64,000 bases of DNA from Hoeflea sp038900095 (GTDB taxonomy: Bacteria > Pseudomonadota > Alphaproteobacteria > Rhizobiales > Rhizobiaceae): contig NZ_JBBMQQ010000002.1 in NCBI RefSeq assembly GCF_038900095.1, positions 310,001 through 374,000 of the forward strand. The letters are read 5' to 3'. Below the pieces are notes generated by a model. That model saw nothing but the letters and a program-made list of their open reading frames with translations. It was not told the origin of the DNA and made no database searches. Below, piece by piece: positions 8,762 to 17,572 of the stretch (its first letter is position 1; each line of letters starts with the position of its first letter). The position numbers were made by a program, and so were the translations under genes.

Positions 8762-9820
8762 TTGAAGAATTTAATAATCGGAACGCTGGTTGGGGCCGCT
8801 GCCGCGGTGTCAGCTTTTGCGTCTGTGCCCGCCACTGCCGCCGAGAAGCCCACCGTTGCATTGAGCAACGCGTTCCTGGGCAATGCATGGCGTCGTTCCA
8901 TGATCACTGCATTTGAAGAAGCTGCGATCAAGGCCGAGGCCGATGGTCTGATTGCCTCATTTCAGGTTTCCAACGCCCCTGGCGAAAACTCGGCAACCGA
9001 GCAGATTGCGCAGCTCAAGGCACTGCTGCTTGACGAGCCGGACATCCTGCTGGTCAATCCGGCGTCGCCAACGGCACTGAACCCGACACTGCAGCAGGCG
9101 TGTGATCAGGGTATCGTTGTTGTCGTCTTTGACAGCTCGACCGAGCTCGAGTGCGTTCACATCGTGACCAACAGCTTCGGCGACTGGGCCCGGCTTTCCA
9201 CGCAGGCCGTCATCGACGGCATCGGCGGCAAGGGTAATGTCATCATCGCCCGCGGCGTGCAGGGGTCGCCGCCCGAGATTGAAATGTACGACGTCCAGAC
9301 GGCGTTGCTGTATGACAATCCGGACGTCAAGGTTGTCGGCGAGTTCTTCACATTCTGTGACAGCGCCAAGGCACAGGAAGCCTTGCTCGGCACCATCGCC
9401 AGCCTGCCCGAGATCGACGGCGTGATTGGCTGCGGCGAGGGTCTGGGCGCAGTCCAGGCATTCCAGACTGCAGGGCGCGACATCCCGGTCGTGGCCTTCG
9501 CGCCGAGCGGACGTGCGCTGAAGTTCTGGGGTGAAGGCAACGGTGCGCCGGGTTCGGTCGCCGTCATGTCCGACCCGGGCCAGGGCGTTGCCGCACTGTT
9601 CACCGGCATCAACATCCATAACGGGCAGGAGGTCCCCCGGATCACCATTTTCCCGCCTGTTGTGGTGAGCGACGAGGAACGCGACCAGTGGATTGCCGCT
9701 GTTGGCGATGACGAGATCGCTTCATGGCAGTGGACCCAGGAACTCGTCGATGCGCAACTCAAAGCCAACATCGACGGAACGGTGGCTGACGCAGCACTTC
9801 CCCCGGTTCCAGTCAGGTAA
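8762..9820 (+). CDS. Sugar ABC transporter periplasmic binding protein (candidate apiose binder)
   Basis: Type I periplasmic binding protein of the RbsB family, about 352 residues. A signal peptide (Lys, Asn, then a hydrophobic stretch ending ATAA) precedes a mature protein starting near EKPTVALSN. Typical elements are NAFLGNAWRR, the LLLDEPDILLVNP segment, and GVIGCGEGLGAVQAF. The start is TTG at 8762, 7 nt after GGGAGG; other in-frame starts are too close to the SD or lie before it. A double ATPase and two permeases follow in the same direction. The 12-bp stem-loop behind it probably gives more binding protein than membrane parts. Apiose specificity is inferred from the enzymes around it. 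Confidence 0.88.
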   Translation: MKNLIIGTLVGAAAAVSAFASVPATAAEKPTVALSNAFLGNAWRRSMITAFEEAAIKAEADGLIASFQVSNAPGENSATEQIAQLKALLLDEPDILLVNPASPTALNPTLQQACDQGIVVVVFDSSTELECVHIVTNSFGDWARLSTQAVIDGIGGKGNVIIARGVQGSPPEIEMYDVQTALLYDNPDVKVVGEFFTFCDSAKAQEALLGTIASLPEIDGVIGCGEGLGAVQAFQTAGRDIPVVAFAPSGRALKFWGEGNGAPGSVAVMSDPGQGVAALFTGINIHNGQEVPRITIFPPVVVSDEERDQWIAAVGDDEIASWQWTQELVDAQLKANIDGTVADAALPPVPVR

Positions 9821-9828
9821 ATGCGTTC

Positions 9829-9858
9829 GGGTCTGCGCCAGACAAATGGCGCAGACCC
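9829..9858 (+). other. Intercistronic stem-loop after the binding-protein gene
   Basis: A perfect 12-bp inverted repeat (GGGTCTGCGCCA / TGGCGCAGACCC) with a 6-nt loop lies 8 bp after the stop. It is not followed by a T-run. Such hairpins between binding-protein and ATPase genes often protect the upstream mRNA and set unequal expression. Confidence 0.65.
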
Positions 9859-9885
9859 TGTCTCCAAAATGGTGAAATAGCTGCC

Positions 9886-11376
9886 GTGCTGACACATACA
9901 TCTACAACCACACCTGCAATTGCTGCCGGCCGTGAGCCTCTGGTTCAGGTCAGGCGTGCAGTCAAAACCTACGGACCAACCAAGGCTCTTTCTGGCGTCA
10001 CACTGGATGTGCATGCGGGCGAAGTCTTTGGCGTGGTCGGCCACAATGGCGCCGGCAAAAGCACGCTCATGCGGGTGCTGAGCGGCCTCGATGCAATCGA
10101 TTCCGGATCCGTGCAAATCGGTGGCGTGAGCACGCCGTCCGAGAGGGGATTTCCCGGCGTTCGCATGGCCTACCAGGAGGGCTCGCTTGCGCTGGAGCTC
10201 ACCGTCTATGAGAACATTTACCTGTCCAGCAAAAGCTGGATTCCGGACCGGAGATGGCATGGCGCTGCTTCGCGGCGCGCAATGGCACGGCTGGATGAAA
10301 TTTTTCCCGATCACGTGGTCGGACCGGCCGATTATGTCGATGATCTCACGCTTGCCGACCGGCAGATGGTCGAGATTTCGCGGGCGACGATTGCCGATGA
10401 CTTGAGGCTGCTGATCCTTGACGAGCCGACCGAATCCCTGAGCGGGAGCGCGGTCGATCATTTGTATGATTATGTTCGCAAGCTGCGTGCGAGCGGTCAT
10501 GCCATCATTCTGGTTTCCCACCGGCTGAGAGAAGTCCTTTCGGTGTGCGACCGTGTTGCGGTGATGAAGGATGGCGCGGTTGTTTCCACCCATGCCGCAG
10601 GCAGCGTGACCGAACAGGACCTGTTTCTGGCCATGGGCGGCGAAGTCGCGATCCAGAAAACCGGTAATGGGGCCAGACCAACCGCTACAGACAGCTCGCG
10701 TCCGGTTTGCGTGAAGGTGCCGATGACCACGGTTGATGGCGCCGCCACACAGATTGTCGCGCACAAGGGCGAAGTTATCGGACTGGCAGGAATTGCCGGC
10801 CAGGGGCAGGAGCAGGTTCTTGACCGGCTGTGGCGCCGCAACGGCGATGTGCAAGCCAGCGCAGCTCTGGCCTACGTGCCCGGTGACAGGCAGCGCTCCG
10901 GGATCCTGCCGATATGGGATGTGGCGAGAAACCTGACGATCACTGCCCTGCCCAGCCTGAGCAAGAACGGCATCCGGCAAACGGAGAAGGAGAATGCACT
11001 GGTTGCAGAGTGGGTCGAGCGGTTGAAGATCCGCGGAGGCGCAAGTGCCGCCATCACCGGGCTCTCGGGCGGCAATCAGCAGAAGGTCATTGTGGCGCGC
11101 GCATTCGCGTCCGACGCTGACACAATCCTGCTGGATGATCCGTTCCGCGGCGTTGATGTTCATACCAAGGCCGAACTCTACCAGCTGATCAAGTCCGAAG
11201 CTCAAAAGGGGCGGACGATCATCTGGTATTCGAGCGAGAACTCCGAGATGCAGCATTGCGACCGCGCCTATGTGCTGCGGGCGGGCCGTGTCGCAGGCGA
11301 ACTGCACGGACGCGATATCAGCGATGAACGCATTATCTCGCTGTCGTTCGCAGAAGCCAGGGAGGCTCACGCGTGA
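9886..11376 (+). CDS. Sugar ABC transporter ATP-binding protein (RbsA/MglA type, two ATPase domains)
   Basis: A 496-residue tandem ATPase. Domain 1 has Walker A GHNGAGKST near residue 55 and Walker B LLILDEPTESLS near 180, but its signature (DLTLADRQMVEI) is degenerate. Domain 2 has no good Walker A (around GIAGQGQEQ) but a clear signature LSGGNQQKV and Walker B TILLDDPFRGVD. This one-good-site-each layout is normal for carbohydrate uptake CUT2 ATPases. Start is GTG at 9886; no strong SD is seen. The stop overlaps the next permease start (GTGA). It energises import of the sugar bound by the upstream protein. Confidence 0.92.
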   Translation: MLTHTSTTTPAIAAGREPLVQVRRAVKTYGPTKALSGVTLDVHAGEVFGVVGHNGAGKSTLMRVLSGLDAIDSGSVQIGGVSTPSERGFPGVRMAYQEGSLALELTVYENIYLSSKSWIPDRRWHGAASRRAMARLDEIFPDHVVGPADYVDDLTLADRQMVEISRATIADDLRLLILDEPTESLSGSAVDHLYDYVRKLRASGHAIILVSHRLREVLSVCDRVAVMKDGAVVSTHAAGSVTEQDLFLAMGGEVAIQKTGNGARPTATDSSRPVCVKVPMTTVDGAATQIVAHKGEVIGLAGIAGQGQEQVLDRLWRRNGDVQASAALAYVPGDRQRSGILPIWDVARNLTITALPSLSKNGIRQTEKENALVAEWVERLKIRGGASAAITGLSGGNQQKVIVARAFASDADTILLDDPFRGVDVHTKAELYQLIKSEAQKGRTIIWYSSENSEMQHCDRAYVLRAGRVAGELHGRDISDERIISLSFAEAREAHA

Positions 11377-12344
11377 GTACTGCGATCCTCGACCACGTCG
11401 GCTTCAACCTGCCCAAAGGCTATGCCCGCCGCGCCTTGCCCGGGTTTCTCACTCTCATCGCGATGGTGCTGATCTTGCTGGTCTGCGGAACAATCCAGCC
11501 GCGGATCTGGTCCCAGAACGGCCTGACCCTCATCATGTCACCGATCGTGGCGCTGGCCATCGCCTCGATGGCGCAGATGGTGATGATGAGCATCGGCGAC
11601 ATTGATCTCGGCATCGGTTTTTTCGTTGGCATGATCACCACGATCGTCGCCACGCTGCTGCGGGAAACCCCGATGCTGGGCGTGCTGGCGCTGGCTGGTT
11701 CCGTGCTGGCCTATGCGCTGCTGGGCGCGCTGGTTCAGCTTCGTTCCGTGCCCTCCCTGATCGCGACCCTGGGTGCTTCCTTCGTCTGGCTGGGGCTGGG
11801 GTTGTTTGTCCTGCCGGTGCCCGGAGGGGCGGCGCCTGACTGGCTGTTCAAATACGCGTTCTGGAAACCACCCTTGTCGATCCCGGCTCCGGTTGTGACC
11901 ATGGTCGTGGCCACGGCGCTGACATGGTTCGTGACCCGCCGCACCGGGCTCGGTGTGAAGTTCCGCAGCCTGGGCAGCAACCCTGTCGCGCTGATGCGAT
12001 CGGGAGGATCACTCGTTGTCACCCGGATGCTGGCGTATGGAACCGTGGGCATCCTGGGCGTGCTGTCCGGGATCACGCTGACCGCTGAAATCGGCGGCGG
12101 AGATGTCAACGCGGTCCCCGGATACACGCTGACCACCGTGGCTGCAGTCATTCTGGGCGGCGGGATGTTTACCGGTGGGCGTGCGGTGGCCTGGGGGACC
12201 CTGGCGGGCGCCGTCACACTTGGTCTTCTGACCGTGCTGCTCACGCTGCTCAACCTGTCGTCGAACCTTCAACCGGCTGTTCAGGGCTTCATCGTCATCG
12301 CGGTTCTGGCCGGGCGGCTTGTTGTGGAGCGGATGACCCGATGA
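11373..12344 (+). CDS. Sugar ABC transporter permease (RbsC type), first copy
   Basis: A 323-residue CUT2 permease with about eight to ten hydrophobic helices. The early MAQMVMMSIGDIDLGIGF and the late ILGGGMFTGGRAVAWGTLAGA are the family's conserved segments; the second is the loop contacting the ATPase. GTG start overlaps the ATPase stop, and its own stop overlaps the next permease start (ATGA), showing translational coupling. It pairs with the second permease to form the channel in the inner membrane. Confidence 0.9.
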   Translation: MSTAILDHVGFNLPKGYARRALPGFLTLIAMVLILLVCGTIQPRIWSQNGLTLIMSPIVALAIASMAQMVMMSIGDIDLGIGFFVGMITTIVATLLRETPMLGVLALAGSVLAYALLGALVQLRSVPSLIATLGASFVWLGLGLFVLPVPGGAAPDWLFKYAFWKPPLSIPAPVVTMVVATALTWFVTRRTGLGVKFRSLGSNPVALMRSGGSLVVTRMLAYGTVGILGVLSGITLTAEIGGGDVNAVPGYTLTTVAAVILGGGMFTGGRAVAWGTLAGAVTLGLLTVLLTLLNLSSNLQPAVQGFIVIAVLAGRLVVERMTR

Positions 12345-13354
12345 TCAAGTTGAGAAATCACTCCATCCCGCCATGGACATGGTCATTCCTGGCCGCCGTC
12401 ATCGTGCTCGTCCTGACCTACATGGTGTCGGGCCGTGGCGGCTCCCAGACAATCACGCTTGCCTTCACCGTTGCCCCCTATCTCGTCCTCGTCGGACTAG
12501 GGCAAATGCTGGTGATGAGCGCAGGCCCGGGCAATATCGATGTCTCGGTTGCCAAGGTGTTCTCGCTTGGCGGCCTCGTGGCGATCGCCGTGGGGGATGT
12601 CACCGGATCCTGGGCTCTGGGGCTGGGGGCTTCTGTCGGGGTGGGGCTTGCGATGGCATCCATCAGCGTGGTTTCCATCCTCTATGTGCGTATCCCGCCC
12701 ATTGTTGCGACACTCGCCACCAGTCTCATCGCCTCGGCCATATCACTCACGCTGGCCAAGGGGTTTCAGGGATCCGCCGACCCGGTGCTGAAAAGCTTTC
12801 TGAGCTGGGCACCGTTTGGCATTCCGGCCTTCGCCATCGTGGTGCTGCTGTTTACGATCCTGGTTTCCCTGATCCTGAAGAAAACCACATGGGGTTCCCA
12901 GATGCTGGCGTTCGGCCAGGCCCGCCGTGCCGCCGAATACGCGGGTGTCAACGCCAAGGAAACCATCGTCATCGTCTACCTGACCAGTGGCGTCCTAGCG
13001 GCACTTGCAGGTGCGCTGCGTGCCTCATTCTCGGCCCCCAACGTGGAATTGGGAAATGATTATCTGCTCGATTCCATCGCTGTTGTGGTGATCGGCGGCA
13101 CCTTGATGAGTGGTGGCCGCGCCGTGCCGGCAGGCGTTTGGGGCGGGGCGCTGTTCTTCATCCTGCTGGACGGTTTGCTGAACCTGATCGGGTGGAGCTA
13201 CGCGGGCCAGAATGTTCTCAAGGGCTTCCTTGTTCTCGCGGTCCTGTTCCTTGCCAGCGGCGCGCCAATCCTGAGCCGGCGCGTCTCGCAGCCGACGCCG
13301 GATGCAGGCGATGACGAAGATGAGGCGGAGCCGGAGATCAAGTCACTGAGCTGA
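12341..13354 (+). CDS. Sugar ABC transporter permease (RbsC type), second copy
   Basis: A 337-residue CUT2 permease similar in layout to the preceding gene. The LVLVGLGQMLVMSAGPGNID segment near residue 50 and VVVIGGTLMSGGRAVPAGV near 250 are conserved. The C-terminus carries an acidic cytosolic tail (DAGDDEDEAEPEI). Two non-identical permeases following one double ATPase imply a heterodimeric channel. The start overlaps the previous stop. An apnO-like gene follows after about 140 bp. Confidence 0.9.
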   Translation: MIKLRNHSIPPWTWSFLAAVIVLVLTYMVSGRGGSQTITLAFTVAPYLVLVGLGQMLVMSAGPGNIDVSVAKVFSLGGLVAIAVGDVTGSWALGLGASVGVGLAMASISVVSILYVRIPPIVATLATSLIASAISLTLAKGFQGSADPVLKSFLSWAPFGIPAFAIVVLLFTILVSLILKKTTWGSQMLAFGQARRAAEYAGVNAKETIVIVYLTSGVLAALAGALRASFSAPNVELGNDYLLDSIAVVVIGGTLMSGGRAVPAGVWGGALFFILLDGLLNLIGWSYAGQNVLKGFLVLAVLFLASGAPILSRRVSQPTPDAGDDEDEAEPEIKSLS

Positions 13355-13492
13355 GCCAACCCAGGTTCAGAAGAAACGAAAATTTGCAGGCGTCGTTCGG
13401 CAAGAGCTGAAAACCGACGGGCCACCCAATTCAAGCCAGGACACCCGACCCGGAGTGGTGATGGCAAAACATCGAAGCAGGAGTACATGGAC

Positions 13493-14320
13493 ATGACGAA
13501 AATTGCGTTGTTTGGAGCTGGCGGAAAGATGGGATATCGCCTGTCGTCCAATTTTCTCGGTTCGCGATTTTCGGTGAACCATGTCGAGGTCAGCGATGCT
13601 GGCTGCGAACGCCTGAAAACCGGGCTGGGCATCGAGACCGTATCTGCCGATGCGGCGCTGGACGGGGCCGGAGTGGTCATTCTTGCGGTGCCCGATACGC
13701 ATATCGGCCAGGTGATGGCGAGCATCAACGACAAGGTGAAATCGGGCACGATGGTGATGGCGCTCGATGCGGCGGCACCGTTTGCGGGGCATTTGCCTGA
13801 CCGGCCCGATCTGACCTATTTCATCACCCACCCGTGCCACCCGCCGATCTTCAACGATGAAACCGACATGGAAGCCAAGCGCGACTATTTCGGTGGCACC
13901 AAGGCCAAGCAGCACATTGTCAGCGCGCTGATGCAGGGCCCCGAAGAGGACTATGCCAAGGGCGAGCAAATCGCCCAGGTGATCTGGGCGCCTGTGATGA
14001 GATCGCACCGGGTGTCGGTCGAGCAGATGGCCCTGCTCGAACCCGGGCTGTCGGAAACGGTGTGCGCATCACTTCTCACGGTGATGAAGGAAGCCATCGA
14101 CGAAGTGGTGGAGCGGGGTGTTGACCGCCAGGCCGCATCGGATTTTCTGCTCGGCCACATGAACGTCCTTGGCGCGGTCATTTTCGGCCAAACCCAGGGG
14201 GTGTTTTCCGATGCCTGCAACAAGGCCATTGAATTCGGCAAGCCGGTCCTGATGCGCGATGACTGGAAGCGCGTTTTCGAACCCGATGAAATTGCCGCCA
14301 GCATTCGCCGTATTACATAG
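13493..14320 (+). CDS. apnO: Probable D-apionate oxidoisomerase (ApnO-like)
   Basis: NAD-dependent dehydrogenase of about 275 residues. An N-terminal Rossmann start ALFGAGGKMGYRLS is followed by VVILAVPDTHIG. THPCHPPIFNDETD near residue 110, with clustered His/Cys/Asp, is characteristic of the apionate oxidoisomerase group, which differs from ordinary 6-phosphogluconate-type enzymes. In the known pathway ApnO oxidises and rearranges D-apionate to 3-oxo-isoapionate. ATG at 13493 is chosen because AGGAG lies 9 nt upstream; the ATG at 13487 is only 3 nt from it. It follows the transporter genes and converges on the GntR gene. Its presence with OiaK, RuBisCO-like and ApnL-like genes makes the apiose assignment much stronger. 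Confidence 0.82.
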   Translation: MTKIALFGAGGKMGYRLSSNFLGSRFSVNHVEVSDAGCERLKTGLGIETVSADAALDGAGVVILAVPDTHIGQVMASINDKVKSGTMVMALDAAAPFAGHLPDRPDLTYFITHPCHPPIFNDETDMEAKRDYFGGTKAKQHIVSALMQGPEEDYAKGEQIAQVIWAPVMRSHRVSVEQMALLEPGLSETVCASLLTVMKEAIDEVVERGVDRQAASDFLLGHMNVLGAVIFGQTQGVFSDACNKAIEFGKPVLMRDDWKRVFEPDEIAASIRRIT

Positions 14321-14335
14321 TGTCATCGCTGCGGC

Positions 14336-14364
14336 GCTGGTGGCCCTCGACAGGAGCCACCAGC
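14336..14364. terminator. Stem-loop between convergent apnO and gntR
   Basis: A 9-bp inverted repeat (GCTGGTGGC / GCCACCAGC) with an 11-nt loop follows apnO by 16 bp. No T-run follows. It may mark the end of the plus-strand transcript. Confidence 0.4.
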
Positions 14365-14446
14365 TGGATTGTGCAACCGGATGTGTCTTTTCAGCATAGG
14401 CTTGGTGGGTCGCCGTCCGGCGCCGGTACAGAGGCCTTTTCAGGCT

Positions 14447-15160
14447 TCAGGGTGCCGGATTCTGCACGTAAAGCGCCCGTGATCGCTCGAGATGCCTGAT
14501 CATGGCATTTTCGGCGGCGTCGATATCGTGGCGGGCGATGCAGTCGATGATCTCGTCGTGCTCTGCCAGCGTGGTGCTTTCCTTGCCGGTCCAGATCAGC
14601 ATTTCGGTATGATATTCCTTGAGCCAGCCGAGCATTGCCTCGCTGAAGGCGATGTAGATCGGATTGCGGGAAATGACCGCAATCTGGGTGTGCAAGAGCA
14701 TGTCGGCTGAAATGAAGGCTTCGGCATCGCCGAGTGCGGCCCGCTGCTTTGTCACGATATCGCGCAACCGGGCGATATCTTCCTTCGATGCCTTTTCCGC
14801 CGCTTCCCGGACCATGCCGCCTTCAAAGAAAATCCGGGCATTCTTGAGATGTTCGAGTGAATCCTTTGACGAGGCCAGCATCATTTTGGCGGTGGCATCC
14901 ACCTGGTTGATGATCGATCTTGCCGACAGCTTGAGCACCTTGGCGCGTTCGCCGTGCGAGATTGCGACCAGGCCCATGCTCGAAAGCGCCTGCATTGCTT
15001 CCCGGATCGCCGGCCGGCCAACCTTGAAGCGGGCCATCAGTTCACGCTCCGAAGGCATGTCGTCACCCGGCTGGAGTTCACCCTCGGTGATCAGGTGCTT
15101 CAACCGTTCAAGCACCTCATCGGATAGTTTGCGTCGAATTATCGGCCCGGATTGGGTCAT
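14447..15160 (-). CDS. GntR/FadR-family transcriptional regulator (FCD domain)
   Basis: About 237 residues from the ATG at 15160. The winged-helix domain includes LSDEVLERLKHLI, PSERELMARFKVGRPAIREA (recognition helix) and the GLVAISHGERAKV wing. The C-terminal all-helical FCD domain carries the usual Asp/His metal positions (DMLLHTQIA; EHDEIIDCIARHD; MIRHLERS). The open frame extends 28 codons further upstream, but that part does not look conserved. The SD at the ATG is loose (AGGAG 13 nt away), so the start is moderately certain. It converges on apnO and is the natural repressor of the apiose cluster. A GTATACCA box 111 bp upstream suggests autoregulation. Confidence 0.9.
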   Translation of the reverse strand: MTQSGPIIRRKLSDEVLERLKHLITEGELQPGDDMPSERELMARFKVGRPAIREAMQALSSMGLVAISHGERAKVLKLSARSIINQVDATAKMMLASSKDSLEHLKNARIFFEGGMVREAAEKASKEDIARLRDIVTKQRAALGDAEAFISADMLLHTQIAVISRNPIYIAFSEAMLGWLKEYHTEMLIWTGKESTTLAEHDEIIDCIARHDIDAAENAMIRHLERSRALYVQNPAP

Positions 15161-15621
15161 GGCGGGGGTGCACTCCTGTTGCGTGCGGTACGAAAGCTGA
15201 ATCAGCCATGCCACATCTGGAAACCAGCTGCCACCTGTGTGCAATATCCGACCTGTCCAACTGTTAGGATGAGTATACCAGAGCGCTTGCCAGATGGAAG
15301 GGCTGACATCTGCCTCGGCGGGGACAGGCGCTGCCGGCAGACCGCTTACCCGTTCGATAGCGCTTTGATCCCGCCCTTCATGTCACCCCGTAGCCCATTG
15401 GAGTGTCCCCTGAAAACCCGTAGATTCTGACCAGGCGATCCCGAGGTTCGGTCCGCGGCGGCGGTCGTTGGGTCCGATGGCAAACAGCAGTGTGGCTCTG
15501 AAGCGCGGACATCCGCCGATCCTTTTTCAGACGCTTGGTAATGTGAGGAGGTTTCGCGCGGTTGCCGTCAATCCCTGATTCCAAGACGATGGGCCTGTCT
15601 TGAAGAAACAAGGATCAACCC
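15161..15621. other. 460-bp intergenic region between gntR and a membrane-protein gene
   Basis: No gene could be supported here. The only open frames are short, lack good ribosome sites and show no recognisable family. The region should hold the gntR promoter on the minus strand and the promoter of the 15622 transcription unit on the plus strand. Apart from the box at 15271, no clear inverted repeat or terminator was seen. Confidence 0.5.
15271..15280. promoter_or_regulatory. Second TGGTATACCA-like box
   Basis: GAGTATACCA matches 8 of 10 positions of the GntR box TGGTATACCA and shares GTATA-x-CA with the site at 8691. It lies 111 bp upstream of the gntR start codon, a position compatible with autoregulation. 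A single short match is weak evidence alone. Confidence 0.35.
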
Positions 15622-16107
15622 ATGGAAACCCGAAGCCAGCACCCGGCACAGATCCTGGTAACCGCGCTTGAGCGCCCTGCCTTTACGCTGATGATCGTCT
15701 GCCAGATGCTGATTGGCCTGGGGCTGGCGATTGCCCTGGTGTTGAAGGTCTACATGCTGATCTTCACCGACCAGGTTTGCCTGGCAGACGGAAACACGCT
15801 CGGCAACATGATCCGCTGCGCGCAGACGGTGGAGCTGCTGGCGCAGTTCCTGATCACGATCGCGGGCTTCCGGTTTGCCGCGCTGATGTTCACGATGGAG
15901 CCCTTCCAGCTGCTGGAGCCGTTGCTGCTGACGCTGACGGGAATTCTGCTGCTGTTTCTGTCCGATCTCAGCATTGCGACGGCAACCTGGTACGTTTCGC
16001 TGATCATGCTGGTCCTGTTTGGCGCCATCAGCAGTGTTTTTGTCGCGCTACGGGTCTGGGGGCCTTCCAGCCCGCTGCGGAAAGCCGCTGTCGATCCCAA
16101 AAAATAA
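15622..16107 (+). CDS. Small four-helix membrane protein of unknown function
   Basis: A 161-residue inner-membrane protein not assigned to a family. Four hydrophobic segments are visible at about residues 20-42, 70-90, 95-115 and 120-145. A loop between the first two carries two cysteines (TDQVCLADGN...MIRCAQTVE). The start has AAGGAT about 10 nt upstream. The C-terminus is basic and cytosolic-looking (SPLRKAAVDPKK). It lies 126 bp upstream of a Liv-type binding-protein gene in the same direction, so it may be the first gene of that catabolic block. Its size and position suggest a transporter accessory or small regulator, but nothing in the sequence proves this. Confidence 0.7.
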   Translation: METRSQHPAQILVTALERPAFTLMIVCQMLIGLGLAIALVLKVYMLIFTDQVCLADGNTLGNMIRCAQTVELLAQFLITIAGFRFAALMFTMEPFQLLEPLLLTLTGILLLFLSDLSIATATWYVSLIMLVLFGAISSVFVALRVWGPSSPLRKAAVDPKK

Positions 16108-16233
16108 GACGAATGGGTACACAGGCGCACTGCCGGAGATCGGGGATAGGGTCTTCATCCGCCAATCTCTCGCTATCCCCGTCTGTGTCCGGGCTGGACG
16201 CAGGGACGGGGGAGTTCAATTGGGAGGAATACG

Positions 16234-17502
16234 ATGAAGAAGGTACTTTTGGGGTCATTGTCCGTGCTTGCGCTTGTCGCAGCCAACGCGACAACAGCGG
16301 CAGCCGATGACAAATCCGGGGTTCTCAAGGTTGGCGTTCTCGCAACGCTCGAAGGAACTTACACGGCTCTCGGCGAAGACAGCATCCGTGGCTTGAAAAC
16401 CGCACTCATGGAAGCGGGCAACAAGGCGGCTGGACGGGAAATCGAAGTCATCATCCAGTCTACCGATACTTCGCCCGACAGCGCCTTGCGCGGCGCGCGC
16501 AAGCTGGTCGAGCAGGATGGCGTTTCCATTGTCATCGGGCCGGTCTCAGGATCGGAAGGCATCGCCATCCGTGACTACTCCAAAACGCAGCCGCAGACGA
16601 CATTCATCAACGGGATTTCCGGTGCCATGGAAACCACGTTTGTGGAGCCGTCCGAGAACTTCTTCCGCTTCAACATCGATGGAGCGCAGTGGTCGGCCGG
16701 CCTTGGCAACTACATCTACAACGAAAAGGGCTACAAAAAGATTGCGACCGTAGGCGAGGACTACTCGTTCATCTACACGCAGGTGTTTGGCTTGGTCACC
16801 GAATTCTGCGCCGCCGGCGGGGAAGTGTCGGAGCGTCTGTGGGTGCCGCTCGGGACCAAGGACTTCGGTTCGATCATCGCGGCGTTGCCCGATGATGTGG
16901 ATGCCATCTACCTCGGTCTTGGCGGCGGTGATGCCGTCAACTTCCTCAACCAGTACCAGCAGGCAGGTGGTGATGCCCATTTGGTCGGCGGTACCATCAT
17001 GGTCGACGGCACGGTGCTGTCTTCCGAAGGCGCGGCCAAGCAGGCGCTGATCGGTACTCCCTCTTCCGGACCGCAAGCCGACACATGGGACGATCCCAAG
17101 TGGCAGGCTTTCGTGAAAGCCTATCAGGATGCCTTCGAGCCAGATCAGCGGTTCCCGACACCGTCGATGTTCGCAACCGGCTATTACAACGCCACGAATG
17201 CGATGTTGCAGTGCATGGACACCGTGGGTGGCGATCTGTCTGACGGCCAGGTCGCGTTTCGAGGCTGCCTGAGCAATCTGGTTCTTGAAACACCCACCGG
17301 GACCATCAAGCTTGATGAAAACCGCCAGGCAATCGGCTCAAACTTCGTATCCGAAGTTGTCGAACTGCCCGACGGTACGCTGGCTACCGAAATGGTTGCC
17401 AGGGTGGACAATGTGAACCAGACTTTGGGTATTGATCCCGAAGCCTTTGCCGCCATTGGCCTGCCGAGCCGCGACACCCCGGCTTGCAAAGCCTCTTACT
17501 GA
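16234..17502 (+). CDS. Liv-type ABC transporter substrate-binding protein
   Basis: Type I periplasmic binding protein of the branched-chain amino acid/amide family, 422 residues. It has a classical signal peptide (MKKVLLGSL... ending AAADD). Family landmarks are VGVLATLEGTYTALGEDSIRG, the VIIQSTDTSPDSALRGARKL stretch, GPVSGSEGIAIRD, and TVGEDYSFIYTQVFG. GGGAGG precedes the ATG. It probably delivers substrate to the LivHMGF-type transporter at 21147-26231; these are the only Liv permeases in the window. Such proteins often bind aromatic acids or amides in soil bacteria. A stem-loop follows the stop, as is usual behind an abundant binding protein. Confidence 0.9.
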   Translation: MKKVLLGSLSVLALVAANATTAAADDKSGVLKVGVLATLEGTYTALGEDSIRGLKTALMEAGNKAAGREIEVIIQSTDTSPDSALRGARKLVEQDGVSIVIGPVSGSEGIAIRDYSKTQPQTTFINGISGAMETTFVEPSENFFRFNIDGAQWSAGLGNYIYNEKGYKKIATVGEDYSFIYTQVFGLVTEFCAAGGEVSERLWVPLGTKDFGSIIAALPDDVDAIYLGLGGGDAVNFLNQYQQAGGDAHLVGGTIMVDGTVLSSEGAAKQALIGTPSSGPQADTWDDPKWQAFVKAYQDAFEPDQRFPTPSMFATGYYNATNAMLQCMDTVGGDLSDGQVAFRGCLSNLVLETPTGTIKLDENRQAIGSNFVSEVVELPDGTLATEMVARVDNVNQTLGIDPEAFAAIGLPSRDTPACKASY

Positions 17503-17513
17503 TCGGTCGCTCA

Positions 17514-17547
17514 TCCGGGCGTCGCTAGCTGCGGCGCCCGGACATTT
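17514..17547 (+). other. Stem-loop followed by TTTT after the binding-protein gene
   Basis: An 8-bp perfect inverted repeat TCCGGGCG / CGCCCGGA spans 17514-17542, followed by CATTTT. It lies 11 bp after the stop and may act as a partial terminator or mRNA-stabilising hairpin before the next gene. Confidence 0.5.
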
Positions 17548-17572
17548 TCCCTGCAGGCCTTCGGTTAAAGCT

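Noticed and set aside
9157..11370. Open frame of about 737 codons antisense to the sugar-binding protein and ATPase genes
   Set aside because: It spans two conserved genes on the other strand and resembles no family.
15378..15611. 77-codon open frame on the minus strand in the 460-bp gap
   Set aside because: No ribosome site, no recognisable family and basic, Pro-rich composition; not supported as a gene.
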